Shown: one piece after another, positions 10,232-19,154 of the stretch
Numbering within the stretch: the stretch's first letter is position 1
Layout of the letters: each line of letters opens with the position of its first letter
Source of the DNA: Pseudomonadota bacterium
GTDB lineage: Bacteria > BMS3Abin14
Length of the DNA: 32,008 nt
NCBI GenBank assembly: GCA_003228585.1
Contig: QIEJ01000241.1
Span: 1 to 32,008, forward strand
Direction of reading: 5' to 3'
Translations under genes and position numbers: made by a program
The notes under the pieces: generated by a model
The model's input: the letters and a program-made list of their open reading frames with translations, nothing else
Database searches by the model: none
Told to the model about the DNA's origin: nothing

Positions 10232-11118
10232 GCCAGATCCGTTCCGGTTTCGTCGGGATCCTGGGGAGACCCAACGTGGGCAAATCGACTCTCCTGAACA
10301 AGCTTTGCGGGGAGAAGCTGGCCATAATATCCGCGAAACCGCAGACTACAAGAAACCGGATCCTTGGGGTTCTTCACAACCCCGGGTCGCAGATCATCTT
10401 TCTCGATACGCCGGGGATGCACGAATTCGGGAAAGCGTTGAATCGCTATATGCAGGATGTGATAACGGGTGTAGCCAAAGATGTGGATACCGTGATCTAT
10501 ATGGTTGATGTCACAAGAGAACATGGCCGGGAGGACAATCTTACCCTCGAACTGATCTCACCCGAATCCGGGATTCCTGTCCTGCTGGCCGTCAACAAGA
10601 TCGACAGAGTCAGCGGTGGGCAGGTTCAGGAGCGCATCGATCTCCTGACGCAGAGGTGTTCCTTTGATGGCATATTCCCCATCAGCGCCCTTAACGGTAA
10701 AGGTCTGGAGCAAATGGTGGAGTGTGTTACCGGGCTTCTCCCGGAAAGTGTTCCCTATTTCCCGGAGGATATGGTAACGGATCAACCCCTTGGATTCCAG
10801 TTGGCTGAGATCGTACGGGAAAAGCTGTTCGACCTGACGGACCAGGAGGTTCCTTACGCCACGGCTGTAGTGGTGGAGGACATCTCACCGAGGCGGGACG
10901 GTTTGATAGATGTTTCCGCGATGATCTATGTGGAGAGGGAAACCCAGAAGGGCATAGTCATCGGGAAGGGGGGAAGGGTGCTCCGTGAGGTAGGAAAGGC
11001 GGCGCGCAAGGACATGGAGAACCTTCTCGAAAAGCAGGTTTTTCTGGAGCTCTGGGTCAAGGTGAAAAAGGGCTGGACGGACCGGGAGGGGCTTTTGAGG
11101 CAGTTGGGGTATCGATGA
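10228..11118 (+). CDS. era: GTPase Era
   Basis: GFVGILGRPNVGKSTLLNKLCGEKLAIISAKPQTTRNRILG, DTPGMHEFGKALN, NKIDR, KH domain GIVIGKGGRVLREVGKAARKDME. Confidence 0.96.
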   Translation: MSQIRSGFVGILGRPNVGKSTLLNKLCGEKLAIISAKPQTTRNRILGVLHNPGSQIIFLDTPGMHEFGKALNRYMQDVITGVAKDVDTVIYMVDVTREHGREDNLTLELISPESGIPVLLAVNKIDRVSGGQVQERIDLLTQRCSFDGIFPISALNGKGLEQMVECVTGLLPESVPYFPEDMVTDQPLGFQLAEIVREKLFDLTDQEVPYATAVVVEDISPRRDGLIDVSAMIYVERETQKGIVIGKGGRVLREVGKAARKDMENLLEKQVFLELWVKVKKGWTDREGLLRQLGYR

Positions 11119-11211
11119 GGTGGCGCATGGGCGAGAGGGCGCGAGGGCGGAAAAGAGCAGACGCGGGGAATCTCAGAGTCACGGGGACTGGGGGAAGGGA
11201 AGAGGAACAAA

Positions 11212-11300
11212 CGATCGTCATTGCGAACTGGTTGGTGTGTGAAGCAATCTCGTCAAAATGAGACTGCTTCGGTCGCCAAGCACCTCGCAGTGACAAGCGC
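11212..11300 (+). repeat. Dispersed palindromic repeat, copy B (internally shortened)
   Basis: cgTCATTGCGAACTGG...GAAGCAATCTCG...GAGACTGCTTCGGTCGCC...CTCGCAGTGAC; lacks the inner right arm GAGATTGC. Confidence 0.8.
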
Positions 11301-11307
11301 TTCTCTT

Positions 11308-11335
11308 TTTGGATTTTGGATCTTGGATTTTGGAT
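11308..11335 (+). repeat. Period-7 array (4 units)
   Basis: TTTGGAT TTTGGAT CTTGGAT TTTGGAT. Confidence 0.85.
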
Positions 11336-11365
11336 TAGATCTTCAACAACCGAAAGGCGCAAACC

Positions 11366-12721
11366 ATGTATACGAGTAAAATCGACACTTTATTGGAGAG
11401 CATCAGGAAACTCCTGCGGAGAGGGGCCTATCCTAATGCTCAGAGGATCATCGAGAAGATGCGTGCGGCTGACGTCGCCTATCTTTACCGCTACCTGAAT
11501 GAGAAAGAACAGTTCGCGGTCTTCAAGCTCATCGATGATCTTGACACGGCAGCCGAGATCCTCAGTCACGTCGATACCCCAACCGGAGCTAACATTCTGA
11601 CCAACCTGGAAAGGGAAAGAGGGGCTGAGATCCTCAAGGCCATGGATCCGGACGACGAGGTGGGGATCCTCGAACAGATCAGCGAAGAGGTGAGGGAGGA
11701 ACTGCTCAGCTTCAGGTCCGCCTCGGACACCGAGCGCATCGAGGAGGTGTTCCTGTTTCCGGAGGACAGCGCCGGCCGGATCATGAACACCAACTTTTTC
11801 GCCCTTAACGAGGAGATCACCGTCAGCGAAGCTATAAGAGAGCTCCAGAAGAAGGGAGAGGATTCAACCGAGATGGTGTTCTATGTCTACGTTGTCGATG
11901 ACAGGAACCACCTTGTGGGCATATGCTCCCTGCGTCAGCTTCTCATGGTGCCGCCTTCGACCAGGATCCATAAGGTCATGACTCCGGATGTCGTGAGCGT
12001 CGTTCCAGAGACCGACCAGGAGGAGGTCGCAAGGTTGGTCGAGCGGTACGATTTCCTGGCCGTTCCGGTGGTGGACCAGGAAAACAAGATGCTGGGGATC
12101 GTGACGGTGGACGACGTCATCGATGTAATCCGCCACGAGGCCACCGAGGACATCATGAAGATGGTGGGTACTGGTGACGAATACCACAGCCGCTCTGTTC
12201 TGCACAGAGCCAGGATGAGGATGCCCTGGTTGCTGGCTGCTTTTATCGGAGGTTACATCGGCATACAGTTCCTCAAGATGTTCGATGCTACTCTTGAAAA
12301 GATCGTCGCCCTGGCTTACTTCCTGCCTATCATCATCGCCATGGGGGGCAATATCGGGATCACGTCCATGACCATCGTCGTGAGGGGACTTGCCACGGGC
12401 AAGATTGCCGTTCAGGAGCTGAGGAAGGCTGTTTTAAAAGAGTTGGGTGTCGCTCTCCTCCTCGGTATCCTTTACGGCGCCGCCCTGATGGTACTGGCCT
12501 ACCTGCAGTTCGGTGATGTCACCTATCTTGGTTTGGTCGTCGGAACGAGCATGCTCATTTCCATGCTTATGGCGGCGGTTATCGGGACCATGATGCCAAT
12601 AATCCTGCACTATCTGAAATTCGACCCGGCTGTGGCAACAGGCCCCTTCGTCACAAGCACCGTTGACAGCCTGGGGATTCTTGTTTATCTGGGAATGGCG
12701 ACGGTGGTTTTGATGAAATAA
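11366..12721 (+). CDS. mgtE: Magnesium transporter MgtE
   Basis: N-terminal MgtE domain, two CBS domains (HKVMTPDVVSVVPETDQEEVARL), C-terminal TM domain with PIIIAMGGNIGITSMTIVVRGLATG. Confidence 0.95.
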   Translation: MYTSKIDTLLESIRKLLRRGAYPNAQRIIEKMRAADVAYLYRYLNEKEQFAVFKLIDDLDTAAEILSHVDTPTGANILTNLERERGAEILKAMDPDDEVGILEQISEEVREELLSFRSASDTERIEEVFLFPEDSAGRIMNTNFFALNEEITVSEAIRELQKKGEDSTEMVFYVYVVDDRNHLVGICSLRQLLMVPPSTRIHKVMTPDVVSVVPETDQEEVARLVERYDFLAVPVVDQENKMLGIVTVDDVIDVIRHEATEDIMKMVGTGDEYHSRSVLHRARMRMPWLLAAFIGGYIGIQFLKMFDATLEKIVALAYFLPIIIAMGGNIGITSMTIVVRGLATGKIAVQELRKAVLKELGVALLLGILYGAALMVLAYLQFGDVTYLGLVVGTSMLISMLMAAVIGTMMPIILHYLKFDPAVATGPFVTSTVDSLGILVYLGMATVVLMK

Positions 12722-12728
12722 AGCAATA

Positions 12729-12756
12729 GTCCAATGTCCAACGTCTAAAGTCCAAC
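12729..12756 (+). repeat. Period-7 array (4 units), oriented opposite to 12813-12833
   Basis: GTCCAAT GTCCAAC GTCTAAA GTCCAAC. Confidence 0.8.
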
Positions 12757-12812
12757 GTGCAGTGCGCAAACAAAAAAAGTCTTGATTATGAGAAACACAT
12801 GAAGCAGCTTTA

Positions 12813-12833
12813 TTAGACCTTGGACCTTGGACA
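12813..12833 (+). repeat. Period-7 array (3 units)
   Basis: TTAGACC TTGGACC TTGGACA. Confidence 0.8.
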
Positions 12834-12842
12834 TAAAGTGAG

Positions 12843-13589
12843 ATGGGCAAAACATTAAATACTGAAGCCATTGTTCTTACTAGAACCGATGTCGGTGAAG
12901 AGGACCGCATCCTGACGTTTCTGACCAGGAGATACGGCCTCCTCAAAGCGGCGGCATCCGGCGCCAGGAACCTTAAGGGAGGACGCACTGCCCCGCTGGA
13001 CCTCTTTGTCAGAAGCAGAATCCAGTTCCATGTCTCGAGTAAACCTGGAAAACTGTGCCGCATCAGATCAGTGGATGTGGTGGATCCCTATCTGGAGATT
13101 CGCGAGGACTATAATCGTCTCTGTGCCGCATCATATATGGCAGAAGAGGCAGCCCACTGCGTACAGGAGGCCGACCCTTCCGAGGGAATCTTCGATCTTC
13201 TGGCCTCCTGTTTCGATCAACTCCGTCACAGGGATGGGACCTACAGCGTTCTGTTCATCTTCGAAACCCGGTTAATGCGGGAGCTGGGTATGGCCCCCGA
13301 GATGTCAAACTGTGTGATCTGCGGCAGGGAGATGACGGGAAAGGCCGCGGTCAGTCCACAGGAGGGCGGGCTTCTGCACCCTGATTGTTCGCCGGGGGGT
13401 GATCTGAAGGAACTGGAATCAGGGGATCTGGCGATCATGCGTTTTGTCGCTCAACGCCGTCTGCAGGCGTTGGACAGGTTGAAAATCGATGATGCCTCGG
13501 CAGTCAGGCTGTACAGAGCTGTTCACTCGTTCGCGATCCATCATCTCGGTTTCGAACCGAAAACGGTGAAGACGCTGCCTCCAATCTGA
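12843..13589 (+). CDS. recO: DNA repair protein RecO
   Basis: EAIVLTRTDVGEEDRILTFLTRRYGLLKAAASGARN OB-fold start; C-x2-C...DC zinc motif (CVICGREM...HPDC). Confidence 0.93.
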   Translation: MGKTLNTEAIVLTRTDVGEEDRILTFLTRRYGLLKAAASGARNLKGGRTAPLDLFVRSRIQFHVSSKPGKLCRIRSVDVVDPYLEIREDYNRLCAASYMAEEAAHCVQEADPSEGIFDLLASCFDQLRHRDGTYSVLFIFETRLMRELGMAPEMSNCVICGREMTGKAAVSPQEGGLLHPDCSPGGDLKELESGDLAIMRFVAQRRLQALDRLKIDDASAVRLYRAVHSFAIHHLGFEPKTVKTLPPI

Positions 13590-13659
13590 CGGGAAAACTT
13601 GACATCAGGCGGGTTTAGCTGTTTATTTATAGCCGCATAAACTGGAGAGGATATTGGGT

Positions 13660-14574
13660 ATGGAAAAAAAGAAAAGCTACCAACAAGTGGTGCTCGAGCT
13701 TGAGCAGTTCTGGGCCGATAAAGGGTGTGTCATAGTACAGCCCTACGATCTGGAGGTGGGAGCGGGGACTCTCAACCCTGCGACTCTTCTCAGGGCGCTG
13801 GGACCGGAGCCGTGGAACGTCGCCTATGTGGAACCCTCTCGCCGCCCCACGGACGGACGCTACGGAGAAAACCCCAACCGGCTTCAACACTACTACCAGT
13901 ACCAGGTCATCCTCAAGCCTTCGCCGGACAACATTCAGGACCTGTATCTGGAGAGCCTCTACGCTCTGGGTATTGACCCCATGAGACACGACATCCGGTT
14001 TGTGGAGGACGATTGGGAGAACCCCACGGTGGGAGCCTGGGGCCTCGGCTGGGAGGTGTGGCTGGACGGCATGGAGATCACCCAGTTCACCTATTTCCAG
14101 CAGGCGGGCGGGTTGGATCTCAAGCCGGTCTGCGCTGAGTTGACCTACGGCCTGGAGCGTATCGCCATGTACCTGCAGGAAGTGGACAACGTCTACAACC
14201 TCATCTGGACGGATGGGGTGACCTACGGCGATGTCCACCATCAAGGGGAGGTGGAGCACTCCACCTACAACTTCGAAGAAGCCGACACCGGGATGCTGTT
14301 CCAACTGTTCAACATGTACGAGGCGGAATCAAAGAAAATCCTGGAAAAAGGATTGATCCTGCCCGCATTCGATTACTGTCTCAAATGCTCCCACGCCTTC
14401 AATATCCTGGATGCCCGAGGGGCCATCAGTGTTACCGAGAGAACCAGCTTCATCCACCGGGTGAGGGACCTGTGCCGCGCCTCCGCGGAGGCATTTGTCG
14501 CTCAGAGAGAAGCCATGGGCTACCCCCTCATGGGCAAGAACATTATGCCCGATCAGGAGGGCCTGGAGCGATAG
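13660..14574 (+). CDS. glyQ: Glycyl-tRNA synthetase alpha subunit
   Basis: [81 protein letters not shown] is highly characteristic; RBS ggagagg at 13643. Confidence 0.97.
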   Translation: MEKKKSYQQVVLELEQFWADKGCVIVQPYDLEVGAGTLNPATLLRALGPEPWNVAYVEPSRRPTDGRYGENPNRLQHYYQYQVILKPSPDNIQDLYLESLYALGIDPMRHDIRFVEDDWENPTVGAWGLGWEVWLDGMEITQFTYFQQAGGLDLKPVCAELTYGLERIAMYLQEVDNVYNLIWTDGVTYGDVHHQGEVEHSTYNFEEADTGMLFQLFNMYEAESKKILEKGLILPAFDYCLKCSHAFNILDARGAISVTERTSFIHRVRDLCRASAEAFVAQREAMGYPLMGKNIMPDQEGLER

Positions 14575-14647
14575 TCCGGTATGGGAGTATGGGCGAGAGG
14601 GCGAGAGGGAGTATAGGGGTATCGGGGTAACGAGGAGGCGGGGAAAA

Positions 14648-14780
14648 GCGCTCGTCATTGCGAATCACGCCGTCGGCGTGATGAAGCAATCTCGGCAAAA
14701 TGAGACTGCCGCAGTCGCTGTGCTCCCTGAGATTGCCACGTTGGCCTCAGCTTGCAGGCCGCCTCGCAATGACAATCGCG
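14648..14780 (+). repeat. Dispersed palindromic repeat, copy C (most complete cloverleaf)
   Basis: Outer CGTCATTGCGA/TCGCAATGAC, hairpin ATCACGCC-GTC-GGCGTGAT, inner GCAATCTC/GAGATTGC enclosing GACTGC-C-GCAGTC, hairpin GGCCT/AGGCC. Confidence 0.88.
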
Positions 14781-14784
14781 TTTT

Positions 14785-14854
14785 TTTGGACTTTGGATTT
14801 TGGATTCAAATCTGAAATCTGGAATCTGGAATCTGGAATTTGTAATCTGAAACC
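14785..14854 (+). repeat. Period-7 array (10 units)
   Basis: TTTGGAC TTTGGAT TTTGGAT TCAAATC TGAAATC TGGAATC TGGAATC TGGAATT TGTAATC TGAAACC. Confidence 0.88.
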
Positions 14855-14870
14855 AGTGAGGTTTAACTAA

Positions 14871-16940
14871 ATGACACGTGACCTGTTACTTGAGATTGGA
14901 ACCGAGGAGATCCCGGCGAGCTATCTGCCGCCTGCACTCAAGCAGATCCAGAACCTGGCGGCCAGGGAGCTTGGCGCGCAGCGCATATCCTTCGGGAAAA
15001 CCTCCGCCTATGCTACACCCAGGCGGATCGTCCTTTACATTACCAAGGTGGCAGAGGCCCAGGAGGCCAGCGTAAAAGAAGTTCACGGGCCCGCCAGGGC
15101 AGTGGCCTTCGATGAGAAGGGGAAGCCCACAAGGGCCGCAGAGGGCTTTGCGAGAGGGCAGGGGATCGGCGTGGACGATCTGAAGATAGTCAACACGCCC
15201 AAGGGAGAGTACGTGGCTGCGGTCAGAGAGGAAGCGAGCAGGGCCACAGCCGAGATACTCCCTTCCATCATGCCTGGACTCATCACCTCTTTGCACTTCC
15301 CCAAGATGCAGCGGTGGGGTTATATGAACCTTCGATTCGCTAGACCCATCCGGTGGCTTCTGTGCCTGTTCGGGTCCGATGTGGTGCCCTTTGACCTGGA
15401 GGGAATCAAGTCCGGCAGGATGATGACCGGTCACCGGTTCATGGCGCCCGGCCCCTTCGAGATCAAGGACGCCAGGGACTACTTCCGTCAGGTCAAAAAA
15501 GCCAGGGTGGTCCTGGACCAGGAGGCGCGCAGAAAGATCATCCGGGAAGGAATCATCCAGGCTGCCGCGGAAGTGGGCGGAAAGCCTATCGAGAACGAAA
15601 ATCTCGTCGAGGAGGTCACCTATCTCGTGGAGTACCCGGTGATTCTCAGGGGCACGTACGAGAAGAAGTATCTGACCCTGCCATGGGAGGTTCTCATCAC
15701 CTCCATGAGTTCCCACCAGAGATATTTCTCTGTGACGAACAAAAGCGGCAAACTGCTGCCCTATTTCATCACTGTGAGCAACAACGTGGCCAGGGACAAT
15801 AACCTCGTCGCCCAGGGAAACGAGCGTGTTCTACGGGCCCGTCTCGAGGACGGCATGTTCTTCTTTGCCGAAGACAGCAAGATTCCCCTCATGACAAGAG
15901 TGGAGGAGCTCAAGGACGTGGTCTTCCAGGAGAAGCTGGGCACCTCCTACGAGAAGATGGAGCGTTTCCGCGCCCTTGCCCGGTTCCTGGTAAGGAGGGT
16001 TGAACCCGACAGTCTTGATGAGGTGAAGAAGGTCGCAACCCTGTGCAAGGGAGACCTGGTGACCCAGATGGTGGGCGAGTTCGCTGACCTTCAGGGGGTC
16101 ATGGGCAAGGAATACGCTCTCCTCGAAGGAGAGAGCGAGGTGGTCGCCAGGGGGATCAGTGAGCACTACTACCCCAAATTCTCAGGCGACAGGACACCGG
16201 ATACAGTGGGCGGCGCTGCGGTGAGTCTCGCCGACCGGATGGACACGGTGTGCGGCTGCTTCGGAATCGGGATCACTCCCACCGGGACCGCGGACCCCTA
16301 CGGCCTGCGCAGGCACGCACTGGCCATCATCGCCATTCTCATAGACCGGGGGTGGAGGATTTCCATGGTGGATCTGATGAAGGAGTCCCTGAAGCTCCTC
16401 AAGGGAAAGATCGACGTTCCCCCCAAAGAGGCTCTGGCGGAACTCAGCGACTTCTTCAGAGGAAGGCTCCAGAACCAGTTCACAGGCAGGGGGTTCCGGT
16501 ACGATCTGGTACAGGCCGTCCTCGAGGATCACTGGACGGATCCGGTGGACGCGGCTGCCCGGCTCGACGCTCTGGCCAAATTCTCCGAGAAAGCCGACTT
16601 TGCGGATCTTATGCTGTCCTTTAAACGGGTGATGAACATCATTCCGGAGGGCTTCCGCGGCAAGCCGGATAAAAGGAAGGCGAAACAGCAGGTGGAGAAG
16701 GATCTTCTTGACGCGGCCAGGGACGTGAGTAAGGACGCGGCAAAGCTGCTCGAGGCAGGGAAGTACTCCCAGGCGCTGAACCGGCTGGCCAGGCTCAAAA
16801 AACCGGTGGACGCATTCTTCGATGGCGTCATGGTCATGGACAAGGACAAGGCTGTACAGAAGAACCGCCTGGCTATTCTCCAGGAGGTATCCAGCCTTTT
16901 CGCCCAGGTGGCCGATTTCAGGAAGGTCGTGACTGAGTAA
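14871..16940 (+). CDS. glyS: Glycyl-tRNA synthetase beta subunit
   Basis: DLLLEIGTEEIPASYLPPALKQ start; MSSHQRYFSV; DRMDTVCGCFGIGITPTGTADPYGLRRHALAIIAI. Confidence 0.97.
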   Translation: MTRDLLLEIGTEEIPASYLPPALKQIQNLAARELGAQRISFGKTSAYATPRRIVLYITKVAEAQEASVKEVHGPARAVAFDEKGKPTRAAEGFARGQGIGVDDLKIVNTPKGEYVAAVREEASRATAEILPSIMPGLITSLHFPKMQRWGYMNLRFARPIRWLLCLFGSDVVPFDLEGIKSGRMMTGHRFMAPGPFEIKDARDYFRQVKKARVVLDQEARRKIIREGIIQAAAEVGGKPIENENLVEEVTYLVEYPVILRGTYEKKYLTLPWEVLITSMSSHQRYFSVTNKSGKLLPYFITVSNNVARDNNLVAQGNERVLRARLEDGMFFFAEDSKIPLMTRVEELKDVVFQEKLGTSYEKMERFRALARFLVRRVEPDSLDEVKKVATLCKGDLVTQMVGEFADLQGVMGKEYALLEGESEVVARGISEHYYPKFSGDRTPDTVGGAAVSLADRMDTVCGCFGIGITPTGTADPYGLRRHALAIIAILIDRGWRISMVDLMKESLKLLKGKIDVPPKEALAELSDFFRGRLQNQFTGRGFRYDLVQAVLEDHWTDPVDAAARLDALAKFSEKADFADLMLSFKRVMNIIPEGFRGKPDKRKAKQQVEKDLLDAARDVSKDAAKLLEAGKYSQALNRLARLKKPVDAFFDGVMVMDKDKAVQKNRLAILQEVSSLFAQVADFRKVVTE

Positions 16941-17039
16941 GCGGTAAGGGAAAAGGGGAAAGGTTTTAAAACCTTGTCTCACGCAAAGCTCGCTAAGCAC
17001 GCAAAGAAAGGCGATTAACGGGTTAAAACCTGTAAGAAG

Positions 17040-17470
17040 GGTTTTCCTGGCGTTCCCGGCGAAACGGCAGATGAACTCATTGACTATTTCGCCAGCGAGG
17101 TCTGGGATCGGGTGGATCAAGGTCTGCAGAACTTCCTGATGAAAACGTCGTACCTGCCGGCCATGACATCCCGGATGGCGGAAGAGCTGACAGGCAATGT
17201 TCGTGCGAAGCGGATCCTGGCCGGTTCCGGTCAGATCGAGGAAGCGGTGGGGCTTCTTCTCGACGCGCAGGCCTGGGAGAAGGCCGTCGAGCTCATCCTT
17301 ACCCAGGCCCGGGGCCTTACTACCATTGGCCGTTCTCTGCGAGAGCAGCTTCTATCTATGGTGGGATTTAGATGAGGTCGACCACTGGATTGATGAGCTG
17401 AAACGGCTTCTGAACGAGGATTTTGCGAAGCCATCAATTTTGTCTCACGAAATTGTCTCACGAAGAGCCG
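17040..17470 (+). pseudogene. Decayed fragment of a MalT/LuxR-type (BTAD-like) transcriptional activator
   Basis: Frame reads GFPGVPGETADELIDYFASEVWDRVDQGLQNFLMKTSYLPAMTSRMAEELTGN..RIL then jumps to GSGQIEEAVGLLLDAQAWEKAVELIL; homology-like text resumes in another frame as VDHWIDELKRLLNEDFAKPSILSHEIVSRRAA; upstream in-frame stop at 17016. Confidence 0.6.
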
Positions 17471-17555
17471 CAGAGAAGTTCAAAACCCGTGATCCCCTTG
17501 TTACAATCTGCAGGTAACAGTATACTTAATATTTATTCCTTTTCCGGGAGGATAA

Positions 17556-18704
17556 ATGGTTCGTATCGAAAGAGAAAAGAAGGAAGCCGCCGAGCTTGCT
17601 TCGTATGCTGCGCTCAACTCCTTTTCCAGGGGCCGGCAGCATCCCGAACAGGAGCACCAGTACCGGCTGGCTTTCGAGAGGGACCGTGACCGGATCATTC
17701 ACTGCAGCGCCTTCAGGAGGATGGAGTACAAGACCCAGGTCTTTTTCTACCACGAGGGCGATTATTTCCGAACCAGGCTCACCCACTCCCTGGAGGTATC
17801 TCAGATCAGCCGATCAGTTGCTCTGGCCCTCGATCTGAACGAGACCCTGGCCGAGGCTGTGGCTCTCGCCCACGATCTGGGACATACCCCATTCGGCCAT
17901 GCCGGGGAACGGGCAATGAACGCTCTCATGACCGATGACGGAGGTTTTGAGCACAACCTCCAGACCCTCAGGGTCGTTGATCTGCTCGAGAACCGTTATC
18001 CTGGATTTCCCGGCCTGAACCTCTCCTGGGAGGTGAGGGAAGGTATCGCCAAACACAGCACCGATTACGATATTCCCGAGATCGCTTCTTTCGGGGAAGG
18101 ACAGCCGACCCTTGAGGCACAGATCGTGGAACTGGCCGATGAAATCGCCTACAACAACCATGATCTTGACGATGGGTTGACGTCAAGAATGATAACCCTG
18201 GAACAGCTTCAGGAAATTGCTATCTGGAGGAGCGTGACGGATCAGATCCGTAAGGATATGCCTGCTATCACACCCACCATGCTCAGGTATGAGACGATCA
18301 GAAGGATCATCAACTGGCAGGTCAGCGATCTGATAGAGAATATCCGAAGCAATGTCAAACAGATGGGCATCTCGGACCGCGGTGAATTGATTGACGCACC
18401 CGAAAGGGTGGCCTTTTTCAGCTCCGGGATGAGTGAAATAAACAAGGAACTTAAACACTTCCTGAGAGAAAACCTGTACAGCCATTTTCGCGTTATCCGA
18501 ATGGCGGAAAAGGCCCAACGCATTCTCAAGGATCTCTTCGAGGCCTACCGTGAGAAACCAGGGCAGCTGCCCCCTCACGTGTATCGAAGGATTGGAGAGG
18601 AAAACGGCGACAGCAGGGTCATCTGCGATTATATGGCTGGAATGACGGACAAATTTGCTCTTGACGAACACAGAAAGCTCTTTGATCCCATGGAGAAGGT
18701 GTAA
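17556..18704 (+). CDS. dgt: Deoxyguanosinetriphosphate triphosphohydrolase-like HD protein
   Basis: DRIIHCSAFRRMEYKTQVF, RTRLTHSLEVSQISR, AEAVALAHDLGHTPFGHAGE HD motif, EAQIVELADEIAYNNHDLDDGL. Confidence 0.93.
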   Translation: MVRIEREKKEAAELASYAALNSFSRGRQHPEQEHQYRLAFERDRDRIIHCSAFRRMEYKTQVFFYHEGDYFRTRLTHSLEVSQISRSVALALDLNETLAEAVALAHDLGHTPFGHAGERAMNALMTDDGGFEHNLQTLRVVDLLENRYPGFPGLNLSWEVREGIAKHSTDYDIPEIASFGEGQPTLEAQIVELADEIAYNNHDLDDGLTSRMITLEQLQEIAIWRSVTDQIRKDMPAITPTMLRYETIRRIINWQVSDLIENIRSNVKQMGISDRGELIDAPERVAFFSSGMSEINKELKHFLRENLYSHFRVIRMAEKAQRILKDLFEAYREKPGQLPPHVYRRIGEENGDSRVICDYMAGMTDKFALDEHRKLFDPMEKV

Positions 18705-18728
18705 CGGGTGGGAAGGAGGAAGGTGTAA

Positions 18729-19031
18729 ATGTATAAGATCTTGCTGGCAATTACGGTAGTCTCTCTGATTATCATGGTGGGGGGGATGACAGCCCCGGCC
18801 CAGCAGACCGGAAGCGGGGAAATGGACATGGAGGCGGCGAAGGCCACCTTCGAGAGCTACTGTTCCAAATGCCATGATGTCGGCCGGGCCCTGGGCAAGA
18901 AGAAGGACCAGGCCGGCTGGGAAAAAACAGTGACCAGGATGTCGGGATACCACAAGAGGTTCGGAGCCAGGATTCCCGAGGAAGATCGTAACACGATCAT
19001 CAAGTACCTGGTCGAGGTTGCGGGGAAATAA
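18729..19031 (+). CDS. Small exported monohaem c-type cytochrome
   Basis: N-terminal signal peptide, haem motif CSKCH, WEKTVTRMSGYHKRFG, IIKYLVEVAGK. Confidence 0.82.
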   Translation: MYKILLAITVVSLIIMVGGMTAPAQQTGSGEMDMEAAKATFESYCSKCHDVGRALGKKKDQAGWEKTVTRMSGYHKRFGARIPEEDRNTIIKYLVEVAGK

Positions 19032-19086
19032 AGAATAGTTCCAAGGTGTTAGCGAATAATTTTAATGTTAAACTTTAAATGATTAA

Positions 19087-19118
19087 GGCGGGGTTCGAGG
19101 GGGTCCCGCCTCTCTTTT
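19087..19118. terminator. Terminator-like hairpin between convergent cytochrome c and dinB
   Basis: GGCGGG-gttcgagggggt-CCCGCC followed by tctctttt. Confidence 0.7.
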
Positions 19119-19120
19119 CC

Positions 19121-19148
19121 CTGAAACGTGGAACATGAAACCTGGAAC
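19121..19148 (+). repeat. Period-7 array (4 units)
   Basis: CTGAAAC GTGGAAC ATGAAAC CTGGAAC. Confidence 0.82.
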
Positions 19149-19154
19149 TGGATT

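Noticed and set aside
13654-13659. TTG start for glyQ
   Set aside because: The ATG at 13660 has better spacing from the ggagagg RBS.
14785-14854. CRISPR array
   Set aside because: The 7-bp periodic units have no long repeats with unique spacers and no cas genes nearby.
17112-17375. Intact 87-aa gene
   Set aside because: In-frame regulator-like sequence extends upstream of the GTG without a start, and homology-like sequence continues downstream in another frame, so it is a pseudogene fragment.
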